64,000 nucleotides of DNA, taken from Circinella umbellata. Lineage: Eukaryota; Mucoromycota; Mucoromycetes; Mucorales; Lichtheimiaceae. Below the pieces are notes generated by a model that saw nothing but the letters and a program-made list of their open reading frames with translations, searched no databases and was not told the origin of the DNA. The translations under genes were made by a program, and so were the position numbers. Where the stretch lies: positions 310,001 to 374,000 of the forward strand of contig JAIWNF010000020.1 in assembly GCA_025093555.1 (NCBI GenBank), read 5' to 3'. Below, one piece after another: positions 1 through 13,601 of this stretch. The number at the start of each line of letters is the position of its first letter. Within the stretch, counting starts at the first letter, position 1.

Positions 1-136
1 ACGGATTGTTGTTCAATGATTAACATACTATGCATTATAAGTCCATAAACTCATACGTAGATACTTTAAGTGTATTATAATTAAATCTAGATGTAGTGTT
101 ACTATAAATATATATAAACAATTTTTGCAAACATAC

Positions 137-1727
137 CTGAATGTCCCACTCGGATTCCTGCTCCGGAATTTCTTTCAATATCGACGATTTTCCAGCTCAT
201 CGCGGTCGTGTCCAAAACACAACAATAATCATCGGGCGCAGCTGTTGTATTGAAGTCAATTTGTGACGCTCCTCCATATACTACAATCTCATTTGAGTTT
301 GGTTCTATTATAGTAATATAATTTAAAATGTGTCAGTACAACTCCAGATTCCAGAGCATGTAATGTAAAATACTATAGCTTACTCAATTCAGCTGTATGC
401 CATAATCGACCTGTTGGTGTAGCACCCGTGGTGTTTCGAGTTACCCACATTCCTGTAAATATGTCAAATACTAGGATACTATTCATAGGTGCCTGTGTTT
501 TGTTATAGTACACTGTTCCATTTTCAGCTGTAGTCAGAGTTTGTGTTTGACCTCCGATGTAATAAATGCTTCGCTTGTCATTTCCAAGGGTTGAGGTATG
601 ATAAATACGAGTTGGAATATTCGCATATAAAATTATGCGCCTCCATTGATTGGCCTATAGATAAAAATTATCAGAGAATTTAATTTCAATGGCAACACTA
701 TTTATTGTGGCCTCTGACAATAATTGAGCACAAGTCATAAAAATGTATGCATTTACAGTAAAATCTAATATTCTCATATCCGGTTCAAAATCTTGAAACT
801 CATATCCTGTAGCTCGATCACTATTGAAAAATTAAAGAACATTTGTATTATTTTTATTTATTATGTGACATTACGTACAACGATCTGTTATTTATCTATA
901 CGTAGTTAAAATTTTATCATTGACCTACCTTACACCGCCCCAGATATAGAGACTATTGTTATACTCTTTAGCTGCTGCTCCCGCATATCTTTGAAAACAA
1001 TTATTAATAAACACTGTAGTAATAACATACAACTAGTATCATTTATTGTCAATTTAACTAAACTATTGTTTGTTCTTTATTGCTAACTCGTATGTTGTAG
1101 ATTCATACATTTGATTACCGCTATTGCCACTCATTGCAGTCCAAATATTTCCAGTCACATCATATGCTATTGTTGGATTCACTAATAAACTATCATCGTT
1201 TTTACCAATACCACCATTTATAACAATTGTATTATGTTCAGATATTACTCCAATACTGTAAAAAGCATTGGGTTCAGGCTGTATGCTATTTTTAGAAGCT
1301 TGAATTTCAATCCATGCCGAGCTTGCATTGTTTACAGTAAAATTTCCAGAAATATCTAAATAATAAAAATCATTCATTGTAATCATATCTGATGATTTTC
1401 TAGCTTGATCCGAGTGATCGACTCCACCATAGCAATATATTTTTCGTCGAAGGTATACACAACCTATATCCAAAGATAAGTTATTATTATTATTATAATT
1501 GTTATTATATATGTACAACGCAAAAGAATTATTTTGTTGGCATCATCTGTAACACTACTATTACATCAAACGACAAAAGTTACTTCGAACTTTTTTAGAT
1601 TCTAGTACATATTTTCAAACAACATACTTCCATACAATCTCGGTGTAGGGCTAACACTTGTAACGATTCCAAAGATACCAGCAAAGAGTAGGGTATGGTA
1701 CGGTATCTTTCTCATTTTTTTTAACAT
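137..1727 (-). CDS. Secreted or membrane-anchored kelch-repeat protein (C-terminus beyond window)
   Basis: Six exons join with consistent phase on the minus strand: 1727-1628, 1463-1088, 988-929, 820-757, 654-384 and 304-137. A further GTATGT donor follows position 137, so the C-terminal end lies outside the window. The N-terminus (start at 1727, or 1715) has basic residues and then a hydrophobic segment, as in a signal peptide. Joining exons 1 and 2 through GTATGT restores a clean kelch blade, PRLYGSCVYLRRKIYCYGG. Later blades show NNSLYIWGG, RSIYYIGGQ and NEIVVYGGA, each preceded by aromatic strands. Kelch blades form beta-propellers used for protein or sugar binding; the partner is unknown. 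The donor of intron 2 (GTTAGC) is atypical. The family is clear, the exact function is not. Confidence 0.85.
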
Positions 1728-3568
1728 CACGACAATATGCAGTCTGTGTAAAATATATGAGAGGAAAATGAATGCAAAGAAAAACGAACAAGAAGTGTAC
1801 AAATAAATTTGAAAAAGAGAAACATCTTAATGAGGGAATAGATACTGTGGCGCATGTTTTCGGGTGACACGATGTGCTTGAATCTAATTATGACGTTTTA
1901 GATTTGGTTTTATTACAAGAATTAGCAGCATAACGATCAAGCAGTATAATAATGGGAGAATCCTAATATTTTAAATCATGGATTTATAATATCTGTAATA
2001 GGATGGCAGCTCATGATGAGGACGTTCTTCCCGAATGGTTTTAGCTTTGCCTGTAATTAAAATAGTTAAACAACAATGGTAGCACCAGAAAAGGAAAAGA
2101 AACGAAAAAAGTCTATTATCAAAGCTTTGGCCTTTTTTTCCCATGCAAAACTTCAATCACATTAATCTCCACAGGCGAGTTTACTATCTTATAAAGTATA
2201 ATCATATGTTTCTTATGGAAATATCTTTTCAAAGTGAAATATTGTAGCGGTATAGTTATTTTCAATATTTAGTACATCAAGTCAAGTAAAAAAAAATAGA
2301 AAATAGTAGCAAGTCTAGAAATGAAGTATCGTCAATGGAAAATTATGATAACAACATAATACTACTATTAGTAGTAATTAAGAAATTTACCAGATGTATA
2401 ATGTGACAAAAAATAAAAGAAAAAATAAATTTTATGATAATATAAAACAATGCTTTCCAGTACAATTAATTAACATATTAAAAAGACAGAACTACAAAAC
2501 TTATCGAGTATCTATATAATACGTAAAACTATGAAAAATCATAAAAACAATCATCTATAAATATACCTCATACCTATTCTACGTATTATTAATTACTTTT
2601 TTTTTTTACTTTTGGTCAACCGGGAAATATTTAGAGTAGTTTTAAAAAATAAATTGCTATGAAAAGTATAATGCTAATTGGTTGCAATTGATATCTTTCT
2701 TGTAGCATAAAGCATAATATAACAATGCCCTCGTTTTATGCCACTTCTACTCTTACTCAGCATTCCGCAAAATCACGAGGCTAGTCATCAGTGAAATGTA
2801 TCAGAAAATAGTTATACACATTGTGTAATAATAAAAAAAGGTCTTGCAACCGTCCTTGAATAAGAGCTAGCATTGTAGTACAATTCTTGTAGAGATGAAG
2901 TTATGTATAGTACTGGTAAGCCAATGGCTGTACTCCTGATTATATGGTGCCGTGGGTGATAATCCTTTTTACTGATGTATGAGAGACCATAAAGGTACAG
3001 TATATACTTGGAGTAAGAATAATAGACTGTTTAATTAATCTACCAATGAAAAATTTAAATATTTGTGGTAGATACGTAATGTTATAAAAATACAGTAGAC
3101 GACCACTTGAGCATCTTGTTTGGTCATTATTCTTGGTGATTACTAGTGAAAGATACTATAGTCACTACTACTGATCTGTTACAAATGTTATTTTACAAGA
3201 GAAATTTATTTAATAATAATTACTTTTACTTTTATGAACTTACTTTTGATTAGTCTTCTCTTAATCAATTACAGTATTTAAAAATAACCACGCGGGAGCT
3301 TTGAACTTTACCATTTCTATTCGTGGCTGAGTAGTATGATGTATAGCATTTGTGTACATATCTCCTACTTAATTTATTACACTTTTCTAGCCACAATAGG
3401 ATATAGCCTTCATTTATTTTTGCTTGCGCCACAATATAAAAAGTGCACCATGATGTTGATTGTAAAACAAAGACGATCACTTGTTTAATATGTATTTAAA
3501 CTTTTTTTTGTGCTTCCAGCTTTATTTCGTCTTTTCCTGCTTCTCCTTTTGATCCTATATCAAGAAAA
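1728..3568. other. Gene-free spacer between divergent genes
   Basis: AT-rich sequence between the kelch gene and the PY-motif gene. It should contain the promoters of both. Short open frames exist (for example 1971-2156, minus) but have no splice context or recognisable motif. I see no repeat or RNA gene. Confidence 0.5.
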
Positions 3569-4024
3569 ATGCCTGATAAATTAGTTATTATACTTCCTGT
3601 AGTTTTTGGTGTTTTACTTGTATTTATTATGATCAGTACAATAATAATTGCACGATTAAGGCGTCAACGTAAGTGTATTATGGTGATATTCATAATGAGA
3701 GAACGAAAATGATATCTTTTTAGTATCAATATTCTTCAGTATACTAGTCTTTCTAGCGAAATCAATATTGAATATATCTGCTTTATGTAAATAGGATATA
3801 TTGCATATTCTATCCCAACAGAAGACCGCATACGTGATAGAGAAAGACATTCCTATCATTATCAAAGACCGGTTGGCCGATCAAATCATGAAAATAATCA
3901 GGTTGTTCATACCACAACGAGAGAAGATGATGAAGAGCAAACATTAGATATACTTGCACCCCCACCTACTTATAACGAATATCGTGGTGATGTACGGATA
4001 CTAGGACCAAGAAATAATGATTAA
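3569..4024 (+). CDS. Small single-pass membrane protein with PPxY motif (putative Rsp5/NEDD4 adaptor or cargo)
   Basis: Two exons, 3569-3668 and 3822-4024, encode 100 residues. The intron has a GTAAGT donor and a CAACAG acceptor and keeps phase. Residues 4-28 form one hydrophobic transmembrane helix (LVIILPVVFGVLLVFIMIST), followed by the basic stop-transfer segment ARLRRQ, then a soluble tail with many Arg, Glu and Asp residues. Near the end lies APPPTYNEY, a PPxY motif of the kind bound by WW domains of Rsp5/NEDD4 ubiquitin ligases. The architecture (short lumen side, one helix, cytosolic tail with PY motif) resembles small yeast endosomal proteins such as Sna3 and Sna4, but no orthology can be claimed. 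It lies just upstream of the CHERP-like gene on the same strand. Confidence 0.7.
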
Positions 4025-4201
4025 TTAGTATCTGTATATCACTCTACACAGCTTATATAAATTTTTGTTCTTTTTTATTTTCCAGTAAAGTTAATATTTC
4101 CACTATTATTCGTTCTGTTTGTTATTATTCTATACATTGATAAAAAAAAGAGGACAGAAACGCTTGATTCTCGACAATGATATTTCTGTTTGAACAAATA
4201 G

Positions 4202-7019
4202 GGTGGTTCAACAAAAAATTACTGATAGCAAAAGACACAGCTTGCTTAGCGGAGCTCTAGAAGCGACTGGCTTAGTGGCTGTAAGAGGTAATACTTGCTT
4301 TGTCCTTCTCCTTTTTTTGTTTATATCAACATGGATCCATATGGTAAAAAGAAAAATAACATTCTGCTCAATTGAATTAAATGAAAACATATATAGACTC
4401 CATAAATCCAATGAATCGTGATTCTGAGCTTGATCAACGTTATTTTTTTTAGGACGACCACCCCATCGAGTTCCACGACCTCCAACTGGACAACATTTTG
4501 TTTTGAGTCCGCCACGTCCATCCCCTAATCATAGCGTATCAACACATCCTCTGCCACCACTACCACAAGAATACCAGCCTTCAACCGAAAGTAATAATGG
4601 TAGTTATGCTATGCAAGACGAACCATCAAGCCTTACAGCAGCATATGAGAATGTAAAACGCGTAATGTTGACACCTACAAATAATAATCAAGATAACAAT
4701 TCTCACGATCGTATGGAAGAACGAGATTTAGATAACCTGAAAATGATTTTACAAATGATTATGCAAGAATGCTCTCGAACAAATATCGAAGTACCTGTCG
4801 TTGATTTTACAAAAATCTATTTAAAAAACTCCTTGTCAAGCATATTTAAATATAAATTATATTTTGTTAACTCATCCTCATCATACATTTTCAGTCTGGA
4901 AAATCATGGGTATTCAAGTATTGCCATGAATCTAAACATTTAGAAGTCATTGTCGATCTATGGTTAGCTCTTTCTGAATCAAGGAATTCATTTTTGGAAC
5001 GACTGCATTTAATTTATCTTGTCAATGATATTTTATTCCACAGGTAAAATTATATATTAATAAGCTATCTACAAAGGAAAATAAGTTGATGTGAGACACA
5101 TATTTATTGTAGTGATCGGCGCCAGTTACAATGGATGAAGGATGCTATTTTACCACGGCTAGTGCCATTGCTGAGACATGCATATCATTATAGTGGAATC
5201 ACGAACGAAATGAGGGGGAAAGTGATCAAGGTAAATTGTAAAGCAGCAGGAATAGGGATCGATAACGAGACATCTTTTAGTTGAAAGAACAAATGAAGGG
5301 GGAATTAAAGCCAAGGCTAGAAAATATTGAACTTATAATATAATGATCTATGTATTTTAAACTTTCCATGATGCGATTAAAAATAATATTGTAGGTTATC
5401 ACAATTTGGAACGATAAACATTTTTTTGATACTAAAGTTATTGATTCAATTAAAGAAAATGTCATTGTATCTCCACCACCACCAACTGCTTCATTAACCC
5501 CATATGATATCAGCCCATCAACATTACAATCATCTTCTGGACCACCAGTAGTAGCTCCATCACTACGTCCTAGCATGTCCATACCACAATTTCCACACCA
5601 TGTACCCGTTCCACATTTCAATCCTGGATATCGACCACCATTTCCGCCACCACCTCATAGTGGCTATTCATACCCGTCTCATCCTCATATGAGACCTCCA
5701 CCACCGATGGTTCCAGGTGCTCATCCTCCGCCTCCGCCTCCACCTGGTATTATGAATCCACATTTGCTACCTCCCTCAATCCCAATGATGAGTCTGCCTC
5801 CACGAGCACCTCATCCACCATTGTCTTCCATGATACCATCGCACCAGCATACTCTATCACCAAGCGAAGAACAGTATATTGCTCAAGAAGAGACACCAGA
5901 AGTTTGTGAAAAGCAGTACCATGAACTTCCTGCAGGGCTTATGGTATCCGTTGTTGAGGTAAGAACTCAAAATAAGCTTTTGTTGGTTTATTTAGTATTA
6001 GTTATTAATTTAATATTTGTTTTATATTTGTCATATTATAGAAAAACGATGAGCCTGCATATTCTGAGATCGATCCATCAGAAATACGACCGATGCCATC
6101 ATTATCAACTCCATCACCATCTGACGAATTAGTCAAGGCAGTGGAAGAATTCTATGAAGGACTGGATTTGAAAGATCATAATACGGATGGTGGATTTGAA
6201 GAGCAAGCAGAAAGTAAACTGGATCGTGGTGGATGGGAGCCGGGCTATTTGGACTCATACTATGAGTCGCTGAAAGAAAAGAGACGCGGAAAAAACAGTC
6301 GAAGACGCCCTAGCTCAAGATCTCCATCACGCAGTGGGAGAGAGAGAAGTAGAAGACACTATGATCATCATTATTCTAGAGGTAGAAGTCGAAGTCAAAG
6401 CCCTGTTGATGAACGTGGTCGTAGTAGAGAAAGAAACTATGGTCGTGGTCATCGACATCATTATCACAGGTTAGTTGGAGAAATAAATTACGAAAAGGGG
6501 TTTCTTTAACTGACGCATTATGAAATCATTTATATACAGAACCCAGTCATCTTATAGCCGGTCTCGAAGTCGTGATAGCTACAGATCATCCCGATCACGT
6601 TCTTCTTCTCCACATCGTCCATCCAAATCACGTTCTGATCCTCGTAACAGTAACAGATACATATCTCGTTCAAGATCTCGTTCTCCACCACCATCTCACT
6701 ATCCAGCAGGGGGTGGATGGTATGGCACAAGTGGTGGCAACCCCAGGTATGGCCCAAGAACAGGTCTTGGTGGTGTACCATCAGATGATACCAGTAGATA
6801 TATGGGACAAGCTCATCCACGTGGTCATCAACTTTGTTATAATTGCTCAAAGGTAATATTTACACATTATTATTATTATATTACCAATAATATTAAATTG
6901 AGAGATGGAATGGGATATAAACTATCGATCTTATATTTATGTATATATGTATATTATAGCCTGGTCATTTCGCAAGAGATTGTCCTGAATCATCATATAA
7001 CAATCGGCAAAGATATTGA
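4202..7019 (+). CDS. CHERP: CHERP-like splicing-associated protein: CID domain, RS region, CCHC zinc knuckle
   Basis: Eight exons: 4202-4287, 4453-4790, 4895-5043, 5113-5230, 5395-5958, 6042-6469, 6540-6852 and 6960-7019, all in phase, about 684 residues. The true start was not found; the first exon opens after an AG acceptor and has no ATG. Exons 2 to 5 encode a CTD-interaction-domain-like helical fold (FLERLHLIYLVNDILFHS, then LQWMKDAILPRLVPLL). A Pro-rich stretch follows, then a CHERP signature block: YHELPAGLM, IDPSEIRPMP and ELVKAVEEFYEG. An RS-rich segment is next. The C-terminus is LCYNCSKPGHFARDCP, a CCHC zinc knuckle split by the last intron. Animal CHERP is a U2 snRNP-associated nuclear protein that ends in a G-patch, and it has an N-terminal SURP module that I do not see here. 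Role in pre-mRNA splicing is inferred from homology. Confidence 0.85.
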
Positions 7020-7349
7020 TGTAGTTTTTTTCTAACGTTTGGAAATAATAATTTTTTTTCGTATAATGATGTATGATCCGACTGCTTGGCAAAAAATAGG
7101 GGCAGGCGAAGGGTAAAAAACGTAAGGGGTTTAGCTAAAGAGAAAAATATAATACATAATACATTGAATTTTCACAAAAAAAAGTATGCACTTCTTTTGT
7201 AACGTGTTGTGTAATAATATATAGTATTTATGAGCGCATAAGTGTACATATTTATGATTTTATAGCGGAACAAATTGTATTGGTGTTGTTGAATCAGTTC
7301 GCCTTCACCCACTACTTTTCACTTGTTCTTTTCTTAGCTGCTGGTGTAG
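7020..7349. other. Convergent 3' flanks
   Basis: A 330-bp AT-rich spacer between the convergent CHERP-like and seven-helix genes. It presumably holds both 3' untranslated regions. Nothing else recognised. Confidence 0.5.
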
Positions 7350-8312
7350 TTATCCTTGACTATCATTGGCATCACCGTTATTAGTTAGTTGTCTACCCCT
7401 CCTTCGTTGACGTAAAAATCGTAATATACGAGCTTCAGACTCTGTAGGACTTTGTTGTTGACCCAAATGGTGAATGCGTCGAACAAATAAGCATAACGCC
7501 AAAATAGCAAACATTGGTACATAAACTACGCATGTTTCAAACATTATCCATCCAAGGGCTGTAAAATTATATGTTTTGTGTGTCTCTATCATGCCGTAAA
7601 ACAGCCAAGCTTCAGCGGCCATGCCGATCATGGATATGGCGAATAAAATCGATGTGGACTGTAAGAAACGGGCATCATGGCGTAAATTCACGCTAGGAGG
7701 AATGACGACCATAAAAACGAACACTACATTGATTAACGCTAAAAGTAAAAGTGCACTGATGCACAGAGCCATAATTAACCTTGTTGAGCCAAGATTATCG
7801 TTTAAAAACAATCGGACACAAACAAGCGCCACTATCAGGCAGGTGTACAATATGAGCGCGCAAACATTTATCCAATAACTTTTTGGTCTTTTTCGTCGTA
7901 TTGAGCCTTCTTGTTGCTGCCTCTGCTCCCTTTGCTCTTCTTGAAGTTGCTGTTGCTTTTCAGTGTCATCTAATCCTTGTTCTTCAAGATTACTCCATTG
8001 ATGATGACGCTTTTGATATGTGGTGCTGATATGTTGTATATATACGAGTTGACATTCGATCAAGGCAGCGTACAGAAGAAGTGAAAAGATTGGTATATGA
8101 TTGATGATAGGGCTACGATCAGCCAAAAGAATAACGGAATCACTTTGGTATTTTCGTGAGAGCATGACAAGGTGTGAAATGGTGGAAAGAATAGCAAATA
8201 CAATAAATGGAAGCAAAAGAATATTATTTCGACATCGTACTGCCAATATGATGGATAATATAATCAATATTGTACTATAAATAATCCATGAGATGTCTTC
8301 TCCTGTAATCAT
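7350..8312 (-). CDS. Seven-transmembrane-helix protein of unknown function
   Basis: An intronless frame of 320 residues. Hydrophobic segments suggest seven helices: three in the first 90 residues (ISWIIYSTILIILSIILAV, LLPFIVFAILSTISHLVML, HIPIFSLLLYAALI), then four between about 145 and 285. The central hydrophilic loop (about residues 95-145) is rich in Gln and Glu and ends in a basic RRKRPKS patch. The C-terminal tail is basic (RFLRQRRRGR) and then Asn/Asp-rich. The layout recalls fungal receptor-like membrane proteins, but I recognise no family motif such as those of RTA1 or Ste3. The start is the first ATG of the frame, and a pyrimidine-rich tract lies upstream on the coding strand, as in many fungal promoters. 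Confidence 0.75.
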   Translation of the reverse strand: MITGEDISWIIYSTILIILSIILAVRCRNNILLLPFIVFAILSTISHLVMLSRKYQSDSVILLADRSPIINHIPIFSLLLYAALIECQLVYIQHISTTYQKRHHQWSNLEEQGLDDTEKQQQLQEEQREQRQQQEGSIRRKRPKSYWINVCALILYTCLIVALVCVRLFLNDNLGSTRLIMALCISALLLLALINVVFVFMVVIPPSVNLRHDARFLQSTSILFAISMIGMAAEAWLFYGMIETHKTYNFTALGWIMFETCVVYVPMFAILALCLFVRRIHHLGQQQSPTESEARILRFLRQRRRGRQLTNNGDANDSQG

Positions 8313-8783
8313 AATAGCTAAATTATTGTTATTCTTATTGTATGACTTAGTATTTGTTGTCGTTTTTCCGTTTGAATGAATAATATAGAAAAAATATGAG
8401 ATCGGAAATGAAAAAAAAAGAAACGGTTATAAAAAATTTAGTAAAGATTAAAAAAAGAAAGGAAAGAAGGAAAGGAAAAAAAAGGGGAGGGGGATTATAT
8501 AGAGAAAGAAAGAGAGCAGACAAAGGGGAAGTGTGAGGTAGGAGAAGAGAAGGGATATGTTTATATGTATGAGTTGGGATTTTTTTAATGCATGAACTGT
8601 CTTCGCCAAGCCAGTTTAATACCATAAAAGGTTTTAGTTTTAGTTTCCAACATAAACGTCACGCATCACTCTCTCACTCTCATTACAATTATTATTGTTG
8701 TTATTAAGTTATTATTATTGTCATTATATTAATCGTTTTCTCTTTCCTTCTTCAAAAATGATATACATGCATGGTCTCTTTCT
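8313..8783. promoter_or_regulatory. Pyrimidine-rich upstream region of the seven-helix gene
   Basis: From about 8400 to 8570 the plus strand is almost all purine (GAAAGGAAAGAAGG-like runs), so the coding strand of the gene ending at 8312 has a long CT-rich tract just before its start. CT tracts near transcription starts are common in fungal promoters. The region also contains the 3' flank of the thiolase gene. Confidence 0.4.
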
Positions 8784-10673
<1,890 letters not shown>

Positions 10674-13601
10674 GATGAAAGTATTAAAGATTGGGAGTGA
10701 AACGAAGAAGAAAGTGTAATGAAAAAAAACAACGCTGAACCGCATCCAACCAAATCATATTTATAAATGGTGAACGCGGAGCTAGGTACAGCCGGGAACA
10801 TCGTCGGTGTTACTGTTTAGATCACTTATTCCAGACCCCCCCCAAAAAAAAACAGGTTGACAAGTTACGAGTTAAAATGTTTTTCTGATCTGCATGCAAG
10901 TCCGTGAACCTGGTGACAGCGACTGAACACTTTCTCATTGAGCGTAATTGACAGCTTATATAGACACTTTCGATACGACCATTACCATAGTAACTATTGC
11001 ACTTTACAAATGAGTTTCTTGCCGAGTTTTTTCTCTGGAGCGGGTAATCAAATTCGAGATCAACTCAAAAGAAATAGAAAATAAGAATCGCCAGAACATA
11101 CATTAGTATACATCAAAGAGATGTAGAAAGACAATCCATATTAAATTTATGGATAAAAAGGAGGTTCTAAAAATCTTGGATACAAGTCAAGAATGATTTC
11201 ATTGTTTGCACTATTATGCTCGTTGTTTTTGATGTCTTTACATATTTTTCTCCTATTTCTGCAATTTAATTTGACAGCGAAAAAAGGCCAGCAGTTTGTT
11301 CAATTGGCTCCAATGCGATGACTCAAATCGCCGAAAGAATAATGGGTGGTACAGCGAAAACAAGTTGTGGATAAAAATGAAAATCAGTTGTTACTTCCAT
11401 GTAAACTGCCAATCGTCAATGTATTATATTTTCCTTACTATGGAAGTATCATATTGCTACCAATTGAATAATGATAAGCTTGTCTTTCGTAATCTTAATT
11501 TGAATTATCACCTTAACTGCTTGCTATAATATATCGATCACAGGCATTAGCTGTTGATTAGTATTCTGGTGTTCGATAGGTGATCGTCCTCAATTGGTTG
11601 TTGAGAGGCCGTTGATGAGACGATCACGGCTAATCATCTATAACTTGTTCTCGTACTCTAATTTTCTTCTTTCTAGGGATTAACTAGTATCAGATTATCA
11701 TTGCCACAGTGTTTTCAAGACACATGCCATAATCACAGCAAATACCAATAAATTATTACTAATTCAGCGTATAAAATATGTGATAATGAGGTAAATATGT
11801 TTATTGATTCATTAACCATAAAATTAACACTTTTATTTTAGTATTTGTGCCCACTATTTGATTTCGTTATTACCAGTAATGTTATAAGAAATTGCGTGCC
11901 ATGAGTATTTTATTTATTGATTCCTGTACAGCAGATAAATATATAAGTTAGTATATTAAAGCTTAATAACCATCTTGTAATAGAATAATAAGAGATGTAC
12001 CAAAGAGAACATATATAAAACAAATATATAATATTGTTGTAGTATTGTGCAGTGCTTAGTGGGGTCCTTGAGTGGTGATTTGGAACAATTAATTATTTTT
12101 GACAGACCAGTCAGAAAAAAGGATGCATGACCGTGAGAAAGTTTACGAATGAGATTTAAATATCTATACGAAGGTATATCAGTTTGCGAATTTGGTATAA
12201 CAGGAGACACATATGCGACACTCTTTTTATTAGTAGTCTATAAATAACATGCGTAGTTTCCATGTCACATGATATCATCTATAAAGATATAAGCTTCACC
12301 ATAATCAGCAGGTTAATTAGAAAAAACAATCTACCTACTAATATACATCGCACTCTGATGACACAAAATGTTTTGTTTGCTCTCATATTTGAAACTGAAT
12401 ATAAGCAAAAATATGTTATTTTTCACTTCAGCTTAACTTATTTATAGGTAACTCAATATATTGTATAGGGGAATAAGGCAGTGGGGCCACTAGAATAAAA
12501 TATTATTGTGTCAATAGAAAAACAACTTTGTTTACTATACTGTAGTATATATTATAACGAAAAAGAGCATAATATCAATTATAACCACTAACATTACTAA
12601 CTGCAAATTCTACACGATATGCAGAAGTTAATGATACAAGTAGTACCATATACTGCAGTACACCACTCAGGAAATACCCCCAATAAAATCACATTTAACA
12701 TGTACGTACGTAAGTAATTTTAATGATCCCTGCCGCTTTTAACTTTTTTTTATTTCAAAATCTCATCAGAAATCAATGAAAACTAAGAAGAACAGAAATA
12801 TTTTTATTGTACGTACGAGTGATCTATAAATCCTCTTTCGAAATTTGATGACAAAGTCTTAAATGCTTTGATGTAAATAATTTTAACCTTTCGCTCACTG
12901 TCTTATTGAGGAGCTTTTCATATTTCTTCGTCTTTCAAATTGAATTCGTTCAAACATATGACCTTTTAAAGCAGCCCTCCAGTTACTTACATATAAACAT
13001 ACATATATGTATTTCATAAGTATCGTAAATAATAACCCATTGGAGTAAGTGTATTTAATGGATGATGATTCATTTCTTTCCTGGGTATACATTTCCAAAA
13101 GTGAATTTTAGCAATTGAGGATGACTGCTAACCCATCAACATTTTTCCCATATTATAAATTTAAAGAAAACATATGTATATTAAAAAAATTCATGTAGAG
13201 TACAAAGGAAGAGAGGGAGGAGAAGTATTTGTTTTTTTGTGTATACAAATGAGTAAAGGGTAATGCCAGCATGATAAAAAAAAGAAAATATTACGTAAAA
13301 TAAACGACTAAAAAGAAAAGAAAAAGAGCAAAATCACTCATCCATTACACAGTTATATTACACGCTGTGATAAAAAAGAGTATAAGAAGCGATTAAAAAA
13401 AGAAGCGATATAATAATAGTAACATAATAATAGTGATGTACGTAAGAAAGTTTTACGAAAAAAAAGTAATAAAGGGTGGTTGGGAGAAGAATAACATAAT
13501 ATTTACCAAAAGAGAAAAAAACCAAAAAAAATATAAAAGAAGAATTGGATATGTATATATCTGATACGATGATCGATGGTTTGAAAGAACATAATGATAA
13601 A
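10674..13601. other. Long gene-free spacer
   Basis: About 2.9 kb of AT-rich DNA upstream of the thiolase and downstream of the MADS gene. It contains the thiolase promoter and the MADS 3' flank. Open frames here (for example at 11296, 11956 and 12895) are short and lack motifs. The only structured piece is the nested hairpin at 11556-11635, listed separately. Confidence 0.45.
11556..11635. ncRNA. Candidate structured RNA or palindromic site (nested stems)
   Basis: Three nested complementary pairs lie within 80 bases. The outer stem is GATTAG (11556-11561) with CTAATC (11630-11635). The middle stem is GTGATCGTC (11580-11588) with GACGATCAC (11619-11627). Inside it, CTCAA pairs with TTGAG. Nesting of three stems is unusual for this AT-rich background, but no known RNA family was recognised and no promoter was seen. 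It could equally be a degenerate mobile-element end. Confidence 0.25.

Noticed and set aside
1971..2156. 61-codon minus-strand frame near the kelch gene
   Set aside because: Short, no motif, no splice partner and no conserved-looking pattern.
8347..8625. Leu/Phe/Ser-rich minus-strand frame
   Set aside because: Translation of the CT-rich promoter tract upstream of the seven-helix gene.
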